DNA of 64,000 bases, from NCBI GenBank assembly GCA_041446545.1, contig JBGOEJ010000012.1, forward strand, positions 46,342-110,341, written 5' to 3'. Below, piece after piece: positions 32,335-41,643 of this stretch. This DNA comes from Fervidibacter canadensis. GTDB taxonomy: Bacteria; Armatimonadota; Fervidibacteria; Fervidibacterales; Fervidibacteraceae. Numbering within the stretch: position 1 is the first letter of the stretch; each line of letters starts with the position of its first letter. The position numbers and the translations under genes are program-made. Below the pieces are notes generated by a model that worked only from the letters and a program-made list of their open reading frames with translations, did not search any database and was not told the DNA's origin.

Positions 32335-35300
32335 TCAATTGCCGATGGTGATGCCGAGTAAGCAAGGTTGGACAGGACTGGAAGCGGAGATGAGAGCGAC
32401 GAAGGCGATGGGCATGTGGGGTCGGGGGTTGCGCCACTCAAAGGCGCAAAGAGTGAAAAGGTCGCCCTGCGTCGTTTTGCCCTGCCAAACGAGGCGGGCA
32501 TGGCCGCAGCCCAGTCGGTCGTTCCATTCCGTCAAATCTCGCCGATAACGCAACTCCTCCCGCACTTCGCTCCCGTCAGCATAGCGAAGGAGTAGTGTCG
32601 CCACTTTCTTGGGGTCGGTGCGCCCACGAGCGTAAAGGTCTTCGGTGCGGACAGGACGAGGGGTCGTCACCAAGAGCAAGTAAAGGGCTTTCGCTTTTGC
32701 CTTGACAGGCACAGCGATAAGGTCGGGGGCAATTTCATGGGGCGTCGCATCGCTCGCCAAAGCGACGGCGAGGAAGCAACCTGCAGCACCCATCAACCGA
32801 AACGGAACACCATCCCCGATCAAGGAAAGGCTTCCTGCCTTGAGCACAACAGGTTCATCAACCCGCAACAAAGCGGAGGCACCAAGTTGGGAAAGCGAGG
32901 CATTCAAGAAGGGCAAAAGGTCAACGCATTGAAAGCCCTTCACGCCCTCTGCCCATCGGGGTCGTTCACCGACGAGCGCCCACAAATCTTGCGCCAAGTC
33001 GGTCGGATGTTGGGTTCGCTCAATGGGCGGGATGTCCACTGACCAAGTGTTCTCCGCCGTCAAGACGACGGCGGTCATCAAATCCACTTCCGTCGCAAAG
33101 CCCGTCACGCCATACCAAGTCGTCCCGCAATAGCCCAATGCCCTTCGGTCAAAACTTTCCGCCGCAAAGCGCCAAACATTTTGGGCGTGATACCAACCGC
33201 ACGCGACGACTTCAAAGCCTTTGTCTTTCAGCCGCGTTAGCCAAGGGAAAGTTTGACGGGCATCGTAGTGCCAGCAAAATTGCACGATGTCTTTGGAAAT
33301 CAAGTCGGCGGCGAAGTGAGTGAAGTAAGGGGCATAGCCACCCGTTCGGTCGGGATGGAGTTGGTCGCACCACATCGCTACCCGCTCTATCCCTTTCGCC
33401 TTCAAATGTTCGTAAAGTCGGCGGATGTCATCTGCCAGAAGTTGCCACGCCGTTTTGCCCGTCGCCTTGCACCGTTCGCAGACACCGATGGGGACGAAGG
33501 TGATTTCGTCGTGCCCGATGTGAAACCACTTGGGCTGAAAAACCTCCAGCACCTCGTCAAAAAGGTCAAAGACGAGGCGGTAAGTTTCGGGGTTGGACGG
33601 ACAGTAAGCGAAGAAGCCCCAACGAGGATGGGGTTCGCTTTGTTCGCTCAGATGGCGGTAGGAAGGCTTGTTGAGGACATAGCCAAAATGACCGAAGGTT
33701 TGCACTTGCGGGATGACCTCAAAGCCCAGTTGCCGCGCCTTTGCGAGGAAGCGACGCCATTGCTCCTTCGTCATCGCCTGCGGATGGGCGATTTCTGGGT
33801 GGCGCTCATAGGGAAAGCGGTCGTCCACTTCAACGACCAGCGTGTTGAACTTCATCAGCGCTAACCAGTCCAGCAACTTTTCGGCAAAGGGCAACTCGTG
33901 GCGCAAAGGAGCGACAAAGTGCCAACCTCGCAACTTCAAATCAGGGTAATCCCAAATTTCGCAAGCGGGCAAGGTGAAGGGGACTTGGGGTCGGGGACTG
34001 GCGAAAAAGAGAAGTTGACGCAAAGTTTGCACACCATTGAAAACGCCGCGAGGAGATGAACCGATGATGAGGATGCTGGGCATGTAGGAGGAAAAATGAG
34101 CCAAAGCCTTTCTCGTCCCTCGCCTCTCGCTCCTTGTCCCGACAAAGATTGCGTATGCTTCTTCACCGCGCTGTCGGAAGAAGTTGCGGAGTTTGCCCAT
34201 AGGCAAGTCGGTTTGCAGGTTAACGGGCAAACGGTCAAAGGTCATCAGAAAGATGGGGATGAGCGCTTGAGACCCTGTTAATGGTCGGGGCGCAAGGATG
34301 GCTGTTATGCGGTGCGTCAGCGTCCCTTGCAAGCCCATGCGTCGGAGCGTGTCGGTTAGCAATTCCGCTGCGGTGCGTTCCAGTGCTGAAGCGTTGGGGG
34401 ACAAAACGATGGTGACGGAGGGTGTGAGAGTCACTGCACCCCGATGCGCAATGAACCGCTGCGGTTTCGGCACAAGTTTCGCCAGCGGCGCCGCCCTTTC
34501 GCTGCCAACTGTCGGGAACTTTCCCACTTCCCTATAAACAGCCGCCTCCTCAAAAACGAGGTGGGGGAACTTTTCGGGTCGTTGAAAACTTTTCTCAGCA
34601 AAATAGGCGAAGGCGCTGTTTTGCTCTTGCCCTGTTTTTCGTGACCGACATAAGTTAATGCCGACAATGGTGCCTGTTTGCGGTCGGATGCCGAGCAAGG
34701 AGAAGGGGATGGCGATTTCCGCCGTCCAGTGGTCGCTGCTGATTTTCGTCGCGGCTTGCCAGCCGTCCATGAGGATGCGTTGGGTCGGGCGGGGCAACAG
34801 CCACCAAACTTGCCCTGAGCGAGACGACGCAACTTGCTGCGCCCATCGGTTGCCCTTCGGCGTGACGACAAATTGCCAAAAACCATCGTGGCGATGAGTT
34901 GGGTCAAGGTAAACTTCCACGCAATCATCGGTGAAGGCGGGTTCGCCACTTTCGGGTGTCCGAAGGCGCATCGCTGTTGGGTTCGGTTCGTCGCATCGGA
35001 AGGCGACGAACAAATGGGTCGGCGTGGCAACAACCTTCGCCACCGTCGCAGGTTCAGCGACTTTGCCCGTCCCAAGTTCCAAAAAGGGAATCAAGGGTTC
35101 GGCGTCTCGCCAACAAAGGTCGGACAAATCGCCATCCAATGTCGGTGCTGAGTTCGTGATGGTCACAAGGGTGTAAGGTGGTCGTTCTAATGGGACGAGT
35201 TCCGCTTCATCAAACCACGCTTCCCCTTGACTGTCGGTGACCAAAGAGACCTTGAAGCGGCAGGCGTCGGGGGGCGTCCGCACCACACCGCCAAACAATT

Positions 35301-35709
35301 GCCATTGATTGCCTTGCGTCCCGTTCCCTTCGGCGATGACAAAGGTGTCGTAATTGCCGTCAGGTCGGAAGGCGTAGACGATAAGCAGGAAACGGCAGTC
35401 GGCTTTCACCCAGCAGCGAAACAGGTAGCGGATGTTGGGTTGCGCGGGGATGCCATCTTGACTGAGGCGCACCCAACCTTTGGCGGAAGTGTGGCGGATG
35501 TGTTGGCTGAAAGCGCCTCGCCTTTTCGTTCGGGCGTCCAAATTGAAAATTCCTTCGCCGCCTTCCTGCCGATGGATTTCAGCGACCCAACCGTCGGCGA
35601 CACCATCTTTATCGGCGTCGCGGTCTAACCCGCCGTTGCTCAACAAGTTTGGCTCCATCGCCGCCGCCGACACACAAAAAAGGGCAATGAGTGCCATCCA
35701 CCACCGCAT
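32335..35709 (-). CDS. GH20-like beta-hexosaminidase with N-terminal binding domains
   Basis: 1124 residues from ATG 35709 (AAAGGAG upstream). Signal peptide (RWWMALIALFCVSAAA), a jelly-roll binding domain (LLSNGGLDRDADKDGVADGW), a CBM9/DOMON-like domain (LDGDLSDLCWRDAEP ... TDDCVEVYLDP), a GH20b-like alpha/beta domain and then the GH20 barrel (WDYPDLKLRGWHFV; KFNTLVVEVDDRFPYERHPEI). The catalytic acid pair is read as HIGHDE (about residue 732), where the family usually has H-x-G-x-D-E. Two array-derived inserts occur (GTRSERRGTRKALAHFSS and ASPRPQ). The C-terminal beta region is unassigned. Convergent with the GH78-like gene, 15 bases apart; together they suggest breakdown of complex, amino-sugar- and rhamnose-containing glycans. 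Confidence 0.85.
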   Translation of the reverse strand: MRWWMALIALFCVSAAAMEPNLLSNGGLDRDADKDGVADGWVAEIHRQEGGEGIFNLDARTKRRGAFSQHIRHTSAKGWVRLSQDGIPAQPNIRYLFRCWVKADCRFLLIVYAFRPDGNYDTFVIAEGNGTQGNQWQLFGGVVRTPPDACRFKVSLVTDSQGEAWFDEAELVPLERPPYTLVTITNSAPTLDGDLSDLCWRDAEPLIPFLELGTGKVAEPATVAKVVATPTHLFVAFRCDEPNPTAMRLRTPESGEPAFTDDCVEVYLDPTHRHDGFWQFVVTPKGNRWAQQVASSRSGQVWWLLPRPTQRILMDGWQAATKISSDHWTAEIAIPFSLLGIRPQTGTIVGINLCRSRKTGQEQNSAFAYFAEKSFQRPEKFPHLVFEEAAVYREVGKFPTVGSERAAPLAKLVPKPQRFIAHRGAVTLTPSVTIVLSPNASALERTAAELLTDTLRRMGLQGTLTHRITAILAPRPLTGSQALIPIFLMTFDRLPVNLQTDLPMGKLRNFFRQRGEEAYAIFVGTRSERRGTRKALAHFSSYMPSILIIGSSPRGVFNGVQTLRQLLFFASPRPQVPFTLPACEIWDYPDLKLRGWHFVAPLRHELPFAEKLLDWLALMKFNTLVVEVDDRFPYERHPEIAHPQAMTKEQWRRFLAKARQLGFEVIPQVQTFGHFGYVLNKPSYRHLSEQSEPHPRWGFFAYCPSNPETYRLVFDLFDEVLEVFQPKWFHIGHDEITFVPIGVCERCKATGKTAWQLLADDIRRLYEHLKAKGIERVAMWCDQLHPDRTGGYAPYFTHFAADLISKDIVQFCWHYDARQTFPWLTRLKDKGFEVVACGWYHAQNVWRFAAESFDRRALGYCGTTWYGVTGFATEVDLMTAVVLTAENTWSVDIPPIERTQHPTDLAQDLWALVGERPRWAEGVKGFQCVDLLPFLNASLSQLGASALLRVDEPVVLKAGSLSLIGDGVPFRLMGAAGCFLAVALASDATPHEIAPDLIAVPVKAKAKALYLLLVTTPRPVRTEDLYARGRTDPKKVATLLLRYADGSEVREELRYRRDLTEWNDRLGCGHARLVWQGKTTQGDLFTLCAFEWRNPRPHMPIAFVALISASSPVQPCLLGITIGN
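33979..34001 (+). repeat. GGGACTT/GGGACTG-type heptad array
   Basis: GGGGACT-TGGGGTC-GGGGACT units on the forward strand, in the GH20-like gene (reverse strand), where they encode ASPRPQVP. Confidence 0.6.
34111..34140 (-). repeat. GGGRCRN heptad array
   Basis: Reverse-strand units GGGACAA, GGAGCGA, GAGGCGA, GGGACGA. Encodes GTRSERRGTRK in the GH20-like protein. Confidence 0.65.
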
Positions 35710-35814
35710 CCTTGCCTTCTCCTTTCCGTTCCTCTTCCTTGCCTGCCTTTGAGGGCAGATTGCGCTATCATTTTGACGGCGCACCAAATTCGGCGGAAAG
35801 GGAGGTCATGAGGG

Positions 35815-36036
35815 ATGGCAGCCGAGAAAGTCGTGACGATTTACGGTAAAGACGGCTGACCCTACACACGGGCGGCCCGTGAGGACTACGCCAAGCAGGG
35901 CTACAAGGTAGACTATCGCAATGTCCAGACGAATCCGCAGTTTCTGGAAGAAATGCTTCGCTATTCAGGTGGCGCTCGCAAAGTGCCTGTGATTGTGGAG
36001 GGCGAAAAGGTAACTATCGGTTATGGCGGCACCTGA
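35815..36036 (+). CDS. Glutaredoxin-like selenoprotein candidate (in-frame UGA at the active site)
   Basis: 73 residues if TGA 35857-35859 is read as selenocysteine: a glutaredoxin fold starting EKVVTIYGKDG-U-PYTRAA, then the helix RAAREDYAKQGY, strand KVDYRNV, helix PQFLEEMLRYSG and RKVPVIVEG with the cis-proline loop, ending GYGGT. The UGA stands exactly where glutaredoxins have the nucleophilic cysteine (G-C-P-Y), and the second cysteine is Thr, giving UPYT. After the UGA, CACGGG-CGG-CCCGTG forms a perfect 6-bp hairpin whose loop is 14-16 bases from the codon. GGGAGG precedes the ATG; a strong terminator follows. The reading frame continues without other stops. Probably a thiol/selenol redox protein of the cytoplasm. 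Confidence 0.8.
35857..35881 (+). promoter_or_regulatory. UGA codon and candidate bacterial SECIS hairpin of glutaredoxin gene
   Basis: TGA 35857-35859, hairpin arms 35867-35872 and 35876-35881, loop CGG. Distance from the codon fits bacterial SECIS elements. The three-base loop lacks the G-U found in the E. coli fdhF loop, so the match is partial. Confidence 0.55.
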
Positions 36037-36088
36037 GGCGTCTAAATCCCTTCTTCGGCAGTTCGCCGAAGGAACGCAAAGGTCAACG

Positions 36089-36134
36089 AAGGGGCAAGGG
36101 GCATTGAAGTGCTCCTTGCCCTTTCGCTTTTTGA
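36089..36134 (+). terminator. Intrinsic terminator after the glutaredoxin gene
   Basis: Arms 36089-36103 and 36110-36124 pair over 15 bases with two G-T pairs, loop TTGAAG, followed by CGCTTTTTG. It serves the forward-strand glutaredoxin-like gene; the convergent protease gene ends just beyond. Confidence 0.75.
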
Positions 36135-36148
36135 TGGCAGGCATGTTT

Positions 36149-38875
36149 TCAACCGCTGCGCTGACGCCAAAGCCACCAAAGGGCGGGCGAAGCATAAAGG
36201 GCGAGCAACGGGATCGCTTGTGCCTTCCAAAACACATCGGGTGCTTGAAGCAACTGAACGCTAATGGACAAAAGCATCGGCAAGGCGAGCCCCAAAGCCC
36301 AAGCATAAAGGTTGTGGCGAAGGACGAACCGACCCAGCCAGTAAAGGAGCGCCGCTGTGATGAACAAACCGGCTGTCCATTCGGCGAATTCTCTGAGGGC
36401 TTCCGTCGCCGAATGAGTGCCGATCAAACCGACGGGCAGAAGAAGCAGCAATAGGATGAAGAGGCGTTGAGGCGTTCGGATGTAGCGGCGATATGTGCCC
36501 GCAAAAGCGATGCCAAACAAAAGGAGCAGCAGCGTCACCCACGCCGTCCAAGCCAAATAGTCCAAGAAAGGAAGCCAACTGCCTCGCAGGAGCAAGGCGT
36601 TCAATTGCGTCTCGTTAAACAAGTGCCACGAGGCGAAACTGGCAAGATAACCGAAGGCGATGGCATCACGAAAAGCGGCAGGATGGCAAAGGGCGGTCGA
36701 CGCCAGTTCAGGATTATTGCGACCTCGGCTTAACCAGACCGACAAAGGCACCATCTCAGGTAAGCGTTTCGCTATCCAATTGGGTTCAAAACCACCGACG
36801 AAAACCGTGACAATGAGGGCAATTAGAGCCAGCAAAAGCATACCCAGCAAGACCATGATGAACAGCCACGCTATGGGCGGCAAACTGGTCGGGTAGAGTG
36901 ACCAGATGTTGGCTGTCCAATTGAGCATCTGAAGGGCGGCGAGGAAGGTGAAGGGCAAACTGACTTTGAGTCCCAAGGGCAAACGGAAACCTGTCGTCCC
37001 CTCGCGCCATTCATAAAAGGCAACGAAAATCCCTGCGACGACAAGCAGAACCAGCAAATAGATGGCGACCAAACTTGTCCACGCCTCAAACTGCTCCCGT
37101 TCAAACTTCCACGCTTCGGGCACCTCCCACCAGCCCCAAACACCTTCAACTTCCTTGCCCTTGACCATCACTTGCATGCGCAAGGGAGCATCTCCGATGC
37201 GGCGGGTTTTGTGCTCATAGATGAAGCGCCAGTCCCGCCGGTTCGGTCGGTCAAAGTGGTCGGCTTCCACCAACCGCCACTCGTTCAAACTTTCGCCCCA
37301 CTCACGGTTCAGGAAAGTTTCGGCAATTTGAATGGCTTCCTTCCGTGCCAATTTCGCCCCTTTTGCTTCCTCAGGCAAAAGATGGGAAAAATGCATGACG
37401 CGCCCTTGCGGATTGACCGTCACCTCCCACTCCTCTCGCTCCAACGGACGGAAGAAGCGCACTTCCCAATAAACGGGCGATTGCTCTTCCCGCCAGAAGC
37501 GATAAAGCGTTTCCCTGCCAGCATGCTCCAGCAAATAGGCGGCTTCATCATCGTCTTCATCCACATCGGCGACTAATCTGGCGGCGATGCGGTAGCGGTC
37601 AGTGGGCATCCCCTTTTGCCGCAAAAAAGCGGTGGCGATGGCGATGGCTTCCTTACGGTTGACTTCCATCAGCGCCACCGAGTTGAAGTGTTGGTCAGGA
37701 AAGAAGCCTGACGCAAAACCCAAAGCGGAAAGAGCGACGAGTGCCAGCCAAGTTTTGCGACCGATGGGTTGATAGACAGCATAAGGGACAGGTTCAAGGA
37801 CAGGTTGAGGCACAGGCGTTGGCGCAAGGGGTGGAACTTCGGCGGCGGAAGGCAACCGACGATGCCGTAAAAAGGTGACGGTCGCTGGGAAAAAAAGAAG
37901 CAATAGACCGCCGACAGCGATGAAACCCGAAAGGCGAAGGAAAGGTTCGTCGGCACGCAGCAGCAATTGGGCGGTGAGGGTGGCGTTGTAGGTGTAATGG
38001 GCGATGACAGGTGCAAGGAAACCGTAACGCTGCATCGTCCAAGCATAAACGATCGCCACGATGGTCAATTCCAGACCACGAATGAAAGCGGGTTCGGGCG
38101 GATAACCAACATGCAAAAAAGCCCAAACGATGCCGGGCACTATCGCTGAAAGCCACCATCGCTTCGTCCAGCGCCAGAGCAAGTAAGGGGCAGCGAGGCG
38201 GAAAAACATCTCTTCCATCAAGGCAGGTTGCATACCATCAAAGAGTGGAACGAGAAAGGGCAGGGGCGTGACGACGGCATCAGTGTAAGGGATGGTCAGT
38301 GGCGTCCAGATACCGACCTTCCGACCGAGCCAGTAAAAGACCGTCACATAGCCTAAGTGCGCCATCCCAAGACAAAAACCGACCAGCAAAGCGATGATGG
38401 CTTCCTTCGTCTTCCAGAAAGTAGGTCGCACTAAAACGCTCAAAGGGGTGCCGGCAGGTGGGTCGTCCCGCGAAAGTTGTTCGCCTATCAAGGCAAAAAG
38501 CCCACCTTGAAATCCTTGAATCAACCCGCCAAAGAGCAAGGCGACAAAAGTGAAAGCGAGGAAAGTGCCGATGGGTTGGGCAGGGTCATAGCGAAGCCAC
38601 CAAAGGGTAGCAAAGTTCAAACCTGTCACGACGAAAAGCAAAGCCAAGAGACTTCCGATTAACCCGCCCACCCGCAAAAGGAGGGCTTCGCGACGGACAG
38701 CGAGGACGATAAGGTAAATCAGCAACGCCAGCGACAAAAGCCCGTGAGCGACCCTGAAAACCGCCATCAAGACCAACCGTTGCGTTTGCTTTTGCCTTTC
38801 CTCAAAGCGCCACCACTCAGGCACATACAAGTAGCCTATGTGATAGCCCGTCACCCTGTCGCCACTCACCCGCAC
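36149..38875 (-). CDS. CPBP-family intramembrane protease, main part of a frameshifted gene
   Basis: 908 residues in this frame. About a dozen or more hydrophobic segments. The first half holds a CPBP (CAAX-type glutamic) protease: ALMEEMFFRLAAPYLLWRW with the EExxxR motif (near 38205-38225), WAFLHVGYPPEP and VIAHYTYNATL with the later catalytic histidines. Two PepSY-like soluble repeats follow (NRKEAIAIATAFLRQKG; ARKEAIQIAETFLNREWG), each ending in a YEHKTRR-type strand, then more membrane helices. The true N-terminus is in the overlapping frame 38866-39477: its last soluble repeat continues into this frame if one base is restored in a run of six T's (38898-38903, A's on the coding strand). 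Substrate unknown. Confidence 0.82.
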   Translation of the reverse strand: MRVSGDRVTGYHIGYLYVPEWWRFEERQKQTQRLVLMAVFRVAHGLLSLALLIYLIVLAVRREALLLRVGGLIGSLLALLFVVTGLNFATLWWLRYDPAQPIGTFLAFTFVALLFGGLIQGFQGGLFALIGEQLSRDDPPAGTPLSVLVRPTFWKTKEAIIALLVGFCLGMAHLGYVTVFYWLGRKVGIWTPLTIPYTDAVVTPLPFLVPLFDGMQPALMEEMFFRLAAPYLLWRWTKRWWLSAIVPGIVWAFLHVGYPPEPAFIRGLELTIVAIVYAWTMQRYGFLAPVIAHYTYNATLTAQLLLRADEPFLRLSGFIAVGGLLLLFFPATVTFLRHRRLPSAAEVPPLAPTPVPQPVLEPVPYAVYQPIGRKTWLALVALSALGFASGFFPDQHFNSVALMEVNRKEAIAIATAFLRQKGMPTDRYRIAARLVADVDEDDDEAAYLLEHAGRETLYRFWREEQSPVYWEVRFFRPLEREEWEVTVNPQGRVMHFSHLLPEEAKGAKLARKEAIQIAETFLNREWGESLNEWRLVEADHFDRPNRRDWRFIYEHKTRRIGDAPLRMQVMVKGKEVEGVWGWWEVPEAWKFEREQFEAWTSLVAIYLLVLLVVAGIFVAFYEWREGTTGFRLPLGLKVSLPFTFLAALQMLNWTANIWSLYPTSLPPIAWLFIMVLLGMLLLALIALIVTVFVGGFEPNWIAKRLPEMVPLSVWLSRGRNNPELASTALCHPAAFRDAIAFGYLASFASWHLFNETQLNALLLRGSWLPFLDYLAWTAWVTLLLLLFGIAFAGTYRRYIRTPQRLFILLLLLLPVGLIGTHSATEALREFAEWTAGLFITAALLYWLGRFVLRHNLYAWALGLALPMLLSISVQLLQAPDVFWKAQAIPLLALYASPALWWLWRQRSG

Positions 38876-39477
38876 CCAAAGCCGAAGAGCTGCCGCGTTT
38901 TTTGCGCCAGGGGAAACCGTTTTTGGCGATGTTCGTAAACGAAGGTGTAATCAAGGCGATAGGGCAATTTGTTTTGTGTGGCGCTAATGAACCGCCATTG
39001 AGTCAAGTCCACCTGCAACCGCTCCTGCAAGAACTTCTCAGCAATGATACGGGCTTGCCGCTCCGATAACTTCGCTCCCGTCGCTTCTTCAAGCAAGCGA
39101 ATGTCCGCCCAAATGACACGCCCGTCGGTGGCGATGCCTGCCTCGTAGATGTGTCGGTCACCCGTTCGCACCCAGCGGCAGTCGTAGTGCCAAAGGGCAA
39201 TCTCCCGCATCACCTCGTTCGCTGCCTCTAACCCCATCGTCTTTTCCAAGTAGCGCTTTGCCGTCTCACTCCAATGAAAGTCCACCGCTGCGATGTAACC
39301 CCTTGACAAATCGGGCGCTCCCAACTGTTGCAGGGCTTGAGCGCCCCGTTGGAGCGCTTCTTGAGGGCGGATGCGGAAATCAATGCTCGCCTCAGGAAAC
39401 GCCGACGGGTAAAGGCGAAGGAACGCCGTCAGACCGATGACGCCGACAATGACCCAAAGGAGTAAAGAGCGCCCCAT
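38866..39477 (-). CDS. N-terminal segment of the same CPBP protease gene, ended by frameshift
   Basis: 203 residues from ATG 39477 (GAGGTGAGGG upstream; a GTG at 39486 is possible). One membrane segment (SLLLWVIVGVIGLTAFL) and a PepSY-like repeat (SERQARIIAEKFLQERLQ, YRLDYTFVYEHRQKRFPLA). After FPLA the frame runs to TGA 38866, but the -1 frame from the A-run gives AALRLWVRVSG, which lines up with APLRMQVMVKG in the downstream repeat. So the two frames were one gene of about 1110 codons. Either a real or a sequencing indel, or slippage on the A-run, explains it. Confidence 0.7.
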   Translation of the reverse strand: MGRSLLLWVIVGVIGLTAFLRLYPSAFPEASIDFRIRPQEALQRGAQALQQLGAPDLSRGYIAAVDFHWSETAKRYLEKTMGLEAANEVMREIALWHYDCRWVRTGDRHIYEAGIATDGRVIWADIRLLEEATGAKLSERQARIIAEKFLQERLQVDLTQWRFISATQNKLPYRLDYTFVYEHRQKRFPLAQKTRQLFGFGCG

Positions 39478-39528
39478 TGCCCTCACCTCGCCCGAGGCAC
39501 ACGGTTCCGTCCGTCGCTGCTACGAATG

Positions 39529-39546
39529 GCGTGGCTATTAGCCATT
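39529..39546. repeat. Palindromic GGCTATTAGCC repeat
   Basis: GTGGCTATTAGCCATTCCAAC in the short gap between the S9 peptidase and the CPBP protease genes, sharing core and TTCCAAC flank with the 5949 copy. Confidence 0.55.
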
Positions 39547-39563
39547 CCAACATCGGGCTTGGT

Positions 39564-41591
39564 TCAGGAAGTGCGGCACCACTTGTCCAGCCACTCGCAA
39601 ATGCGGTTCAGGCGGTCAAGGCGCAGGTCGGGCGGACCGCTTCGGCTCAAACCGTGACTTGTCTCTTGGGGGTAGCGGACGAAAACGACCTCCTTTTTGA
39701 GCCGTTTAAGCGCCGCAAACAATTCCTCCGCTTGCCCGATGGGACAACGCAAATCGCCTTCGCTGTGGATGATGAGCAAGGGCGTCTTGACATTGGCGAC
39801 ATAGCGGAGAGGAGATTGCTGCCACAACTTTTCAGGTCTGTCCCAGAAGTTGCCTTCCCAATAGCCGTCAGGTTTGAAGGGAAAGTCGCTGGTGCCTGCC
39901 ATGCTCACTAAATCCACGACGCTTCGGTCGGTGATGGCGCAACGGAAGCGGTCGGTGTGAGTGACAATCCAGTTGGTCATGTAGCCGCCGTAACTTCCAC
40001 CAGCAACCGCCATTCGGGCTTCATCCACATAAGGCAACGATGCCGCAAAATCCGTCGCCGCCATGACATCCCGAAAATCCACCTCGCCCCAATTGCCCCG
40101 AATGATGGCGGCGAAACTTTCGTCATAACCCATGCTCCCGCGTGGGTTGGTGTAAAAGACGATGTAGCCTCTGGCGGCGTGCAGTTGGAATTCGTGGAAA
40201 AAGGTGTTGCCGTATTGGGCGTGTGGACCGCCGTGAATGTAAAGCAGCAGCGGGTAGCGCTTGGTCGGGTCAAAGTCGGGCGGTTTGAGCAGCCAACCCT
40301 GAATTTTCGTCCCGTCAAAACTGTCAAACCAAACCTCCTCAGGTTCGCTCAGTTGCACCTTGTCCAGCCAGTCGGCGTTGAGGCGGGTTAGTTGCCGAAG
40401 TTCCGTCGCCGTTGCCACGCTTGCCGCTTGCACTCGCAAGGTGAACAACTCACCAGGCATCGTCGGCTTGCTCAGCGCCAAAACGAACACGGACGCAGAC
40501 CTATCGGCACTGATGGCGTAAATGTCCATCGCTCCTTCCGTCAAAGGTTGCCAATTGCCCTGCAGGTCAACGGTGTAAAGGTGGCAGTTGCCTTTGTCGC
40601 TGACGGTGAAAAACAGTTGGTTACTTTCGGCGTTCCAGATGGGTCGTCCGCCACCTGCGAAGGCTTCCCGCATGTCACTGAGGGTCGCATTGCCGACATC
40701 CCGATCTAAAGTTTCTGTCAGGCATCGCACCTCGCCCGTGTGAGGGCTGACAATCCAAACCTTGTCATTGCGAGGCACCCAAGGGTCATCTTTGCTTTCG
40801 TGCCCGATGTAAGCGAGCCATTCGCCGTCAGGCGACCAAGCGATGTTGCCCTTGTAACCCGTCGGCGTCGGGATTTTGGTCAACTCACCACCCTCAGGCG
40901 AAACGAGCCAGATGTCCACTTCGTAAGGCTTCTCCTCAGGGTCGTCGCTGCGGTTGGAGACGAAGGCGATTTTGCTCCCATCGGGCGACCATGCTGGCGA
41001 GTAATCGTCGTAGTCGCCGTCGGTGATTTGTTTCGCTTCGCCCGTTCGCACATCGCAGACCCAGAGGTGCTGGCGCATGTCCAAAAAGCCGACGCCATCC
41101 AGCCGATAAAACAGCCGTGTGATGACTCGTGGCGGGTTGGACTTGCCTGTCTCTTGCCGTTTCTTCCTCGCTTCCTGTGTCCAGTCGGGATGAGTCGGTC
41201 GGAAGGTGAAAGCAATTTTGCTGCCGTCGGGCGACCAAACAGGTTCGCCGATGCTGCCCTCATCCAACTTCGTCAACTGCCACGCTTCACCGCCGTCGGC
41301 ACGCATCAGCCAAATTTGCGACCGTTTTTCCCGCAAGTCTGTGCGGATGAAGGCAATTTGCGTGCCATCAGGTGACCAACGGGGGGCGGCATCGCTCACC
41401 TCGCCGAAGGTGAATTGGCGCACCTCGCCGTCGGTCAAATCCGCCAACCAAAGGTGGGACAAATAGCGGTTCTTTTCGGCATCAATGGTCTTGACGGTAA
41501 AGAGGCACTTTGTTCCATCGGGACTGACTTGTGGGTCGCCGACGAGTTTGATGGCGAGCAAATCTTCGGCGACGACTTTGCGCTTCGCCAT
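39564..41591 (-). CDS. S9 family prolyl-oligopeptidase-like peptidase
   Basis: 675 residues. The N-terminal two-fifths is a beta-propeller of WD40/TolB-like blades with repeated SPDGSKIAF-type motifs (SPDGTQIAF, SPDGSKIAFTF, SPDGSKIAFVS, SPDGEWLAYIG). The C-terminal alpha/beta-hydrolase has nucleophile GGSYGGYM (serine near residue 530), an aspartate in HSEGDLRCP and the histidine in ETSHGLSR. Acylaminoacyl-peptidase/oligopeptidase type, cytoplasmic (no signal peptide). The substrate is not predictable. Confidence 0.93.
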   Translation of the reverse strand: MAKRKVVAEDLLAIKLVGDPQVSPDGTKCLFTVKTIDAEKNRYLSHLWLADLTDGEVRQFTFGEVSDAAPRWSPDGTQIAFIRTDLREKRSQIWLMRADGGEAWQLTKLDEGSIGEPVWSPDGSKIAFTFRPTHPDWTQEARKKRQETGKSNPPRVITRLFYRLDGVGFLDMRQHLWVCDVRTGEAKQITDGDYDDYSPAWSPDGSKIAFVSNRSDDPEEKPYEVDIWLVSPEGGELTKIPTPTGYKGNIAWSPDGEWLAYIGHESKDDPWVPRNDKVWIVSPHTGEVRCLTETLDRDVGNATLSDMREAFAGGGRPIWNAESNQLFFTVSDKGNCHLYTVDLQGNWQPLTEGAMDIYAISADRSASVFVLALSKPTMPGELFTLRVQAASVATATELRQLTRLNADWLDKVQLSEPEEVWFDSFDGTKIQGWLLKPPDFDPTKRYPLLLYIHGGPHAQYGNTFFHEFQLHAARGYIVFYTNPRGSMGYDESFAAIIRGNWGEVDFRDVMAATDFAASLPYVDEARMAVAGGSYGGYMTNWIVTHTDRFRCAITDRSVVDLVSMAGTSDFPFKPDGYWEGNFWDRPEKLWQQSPLRYVANVKTPLLIIHSEGDLRCPIGQAEELFAALKRLKKEVVFVRYPQETSHGLSRSGPPDLRLDRLNRICEWLDKWCRTS

Positions 41592-41643
41592 CCTTCAACA
41601 CCCCCGCACAAAGAGTTTCGGCAGGCAGGTAACTGACCTGCCC

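Noticed and set aside
38866..38868. TGA ending the N-terminal CPBP frame as selenocysteine
   Set aside because: The homologous continuation lies in another frame starting at the A-run, so a frameshift explains it, not read-through.
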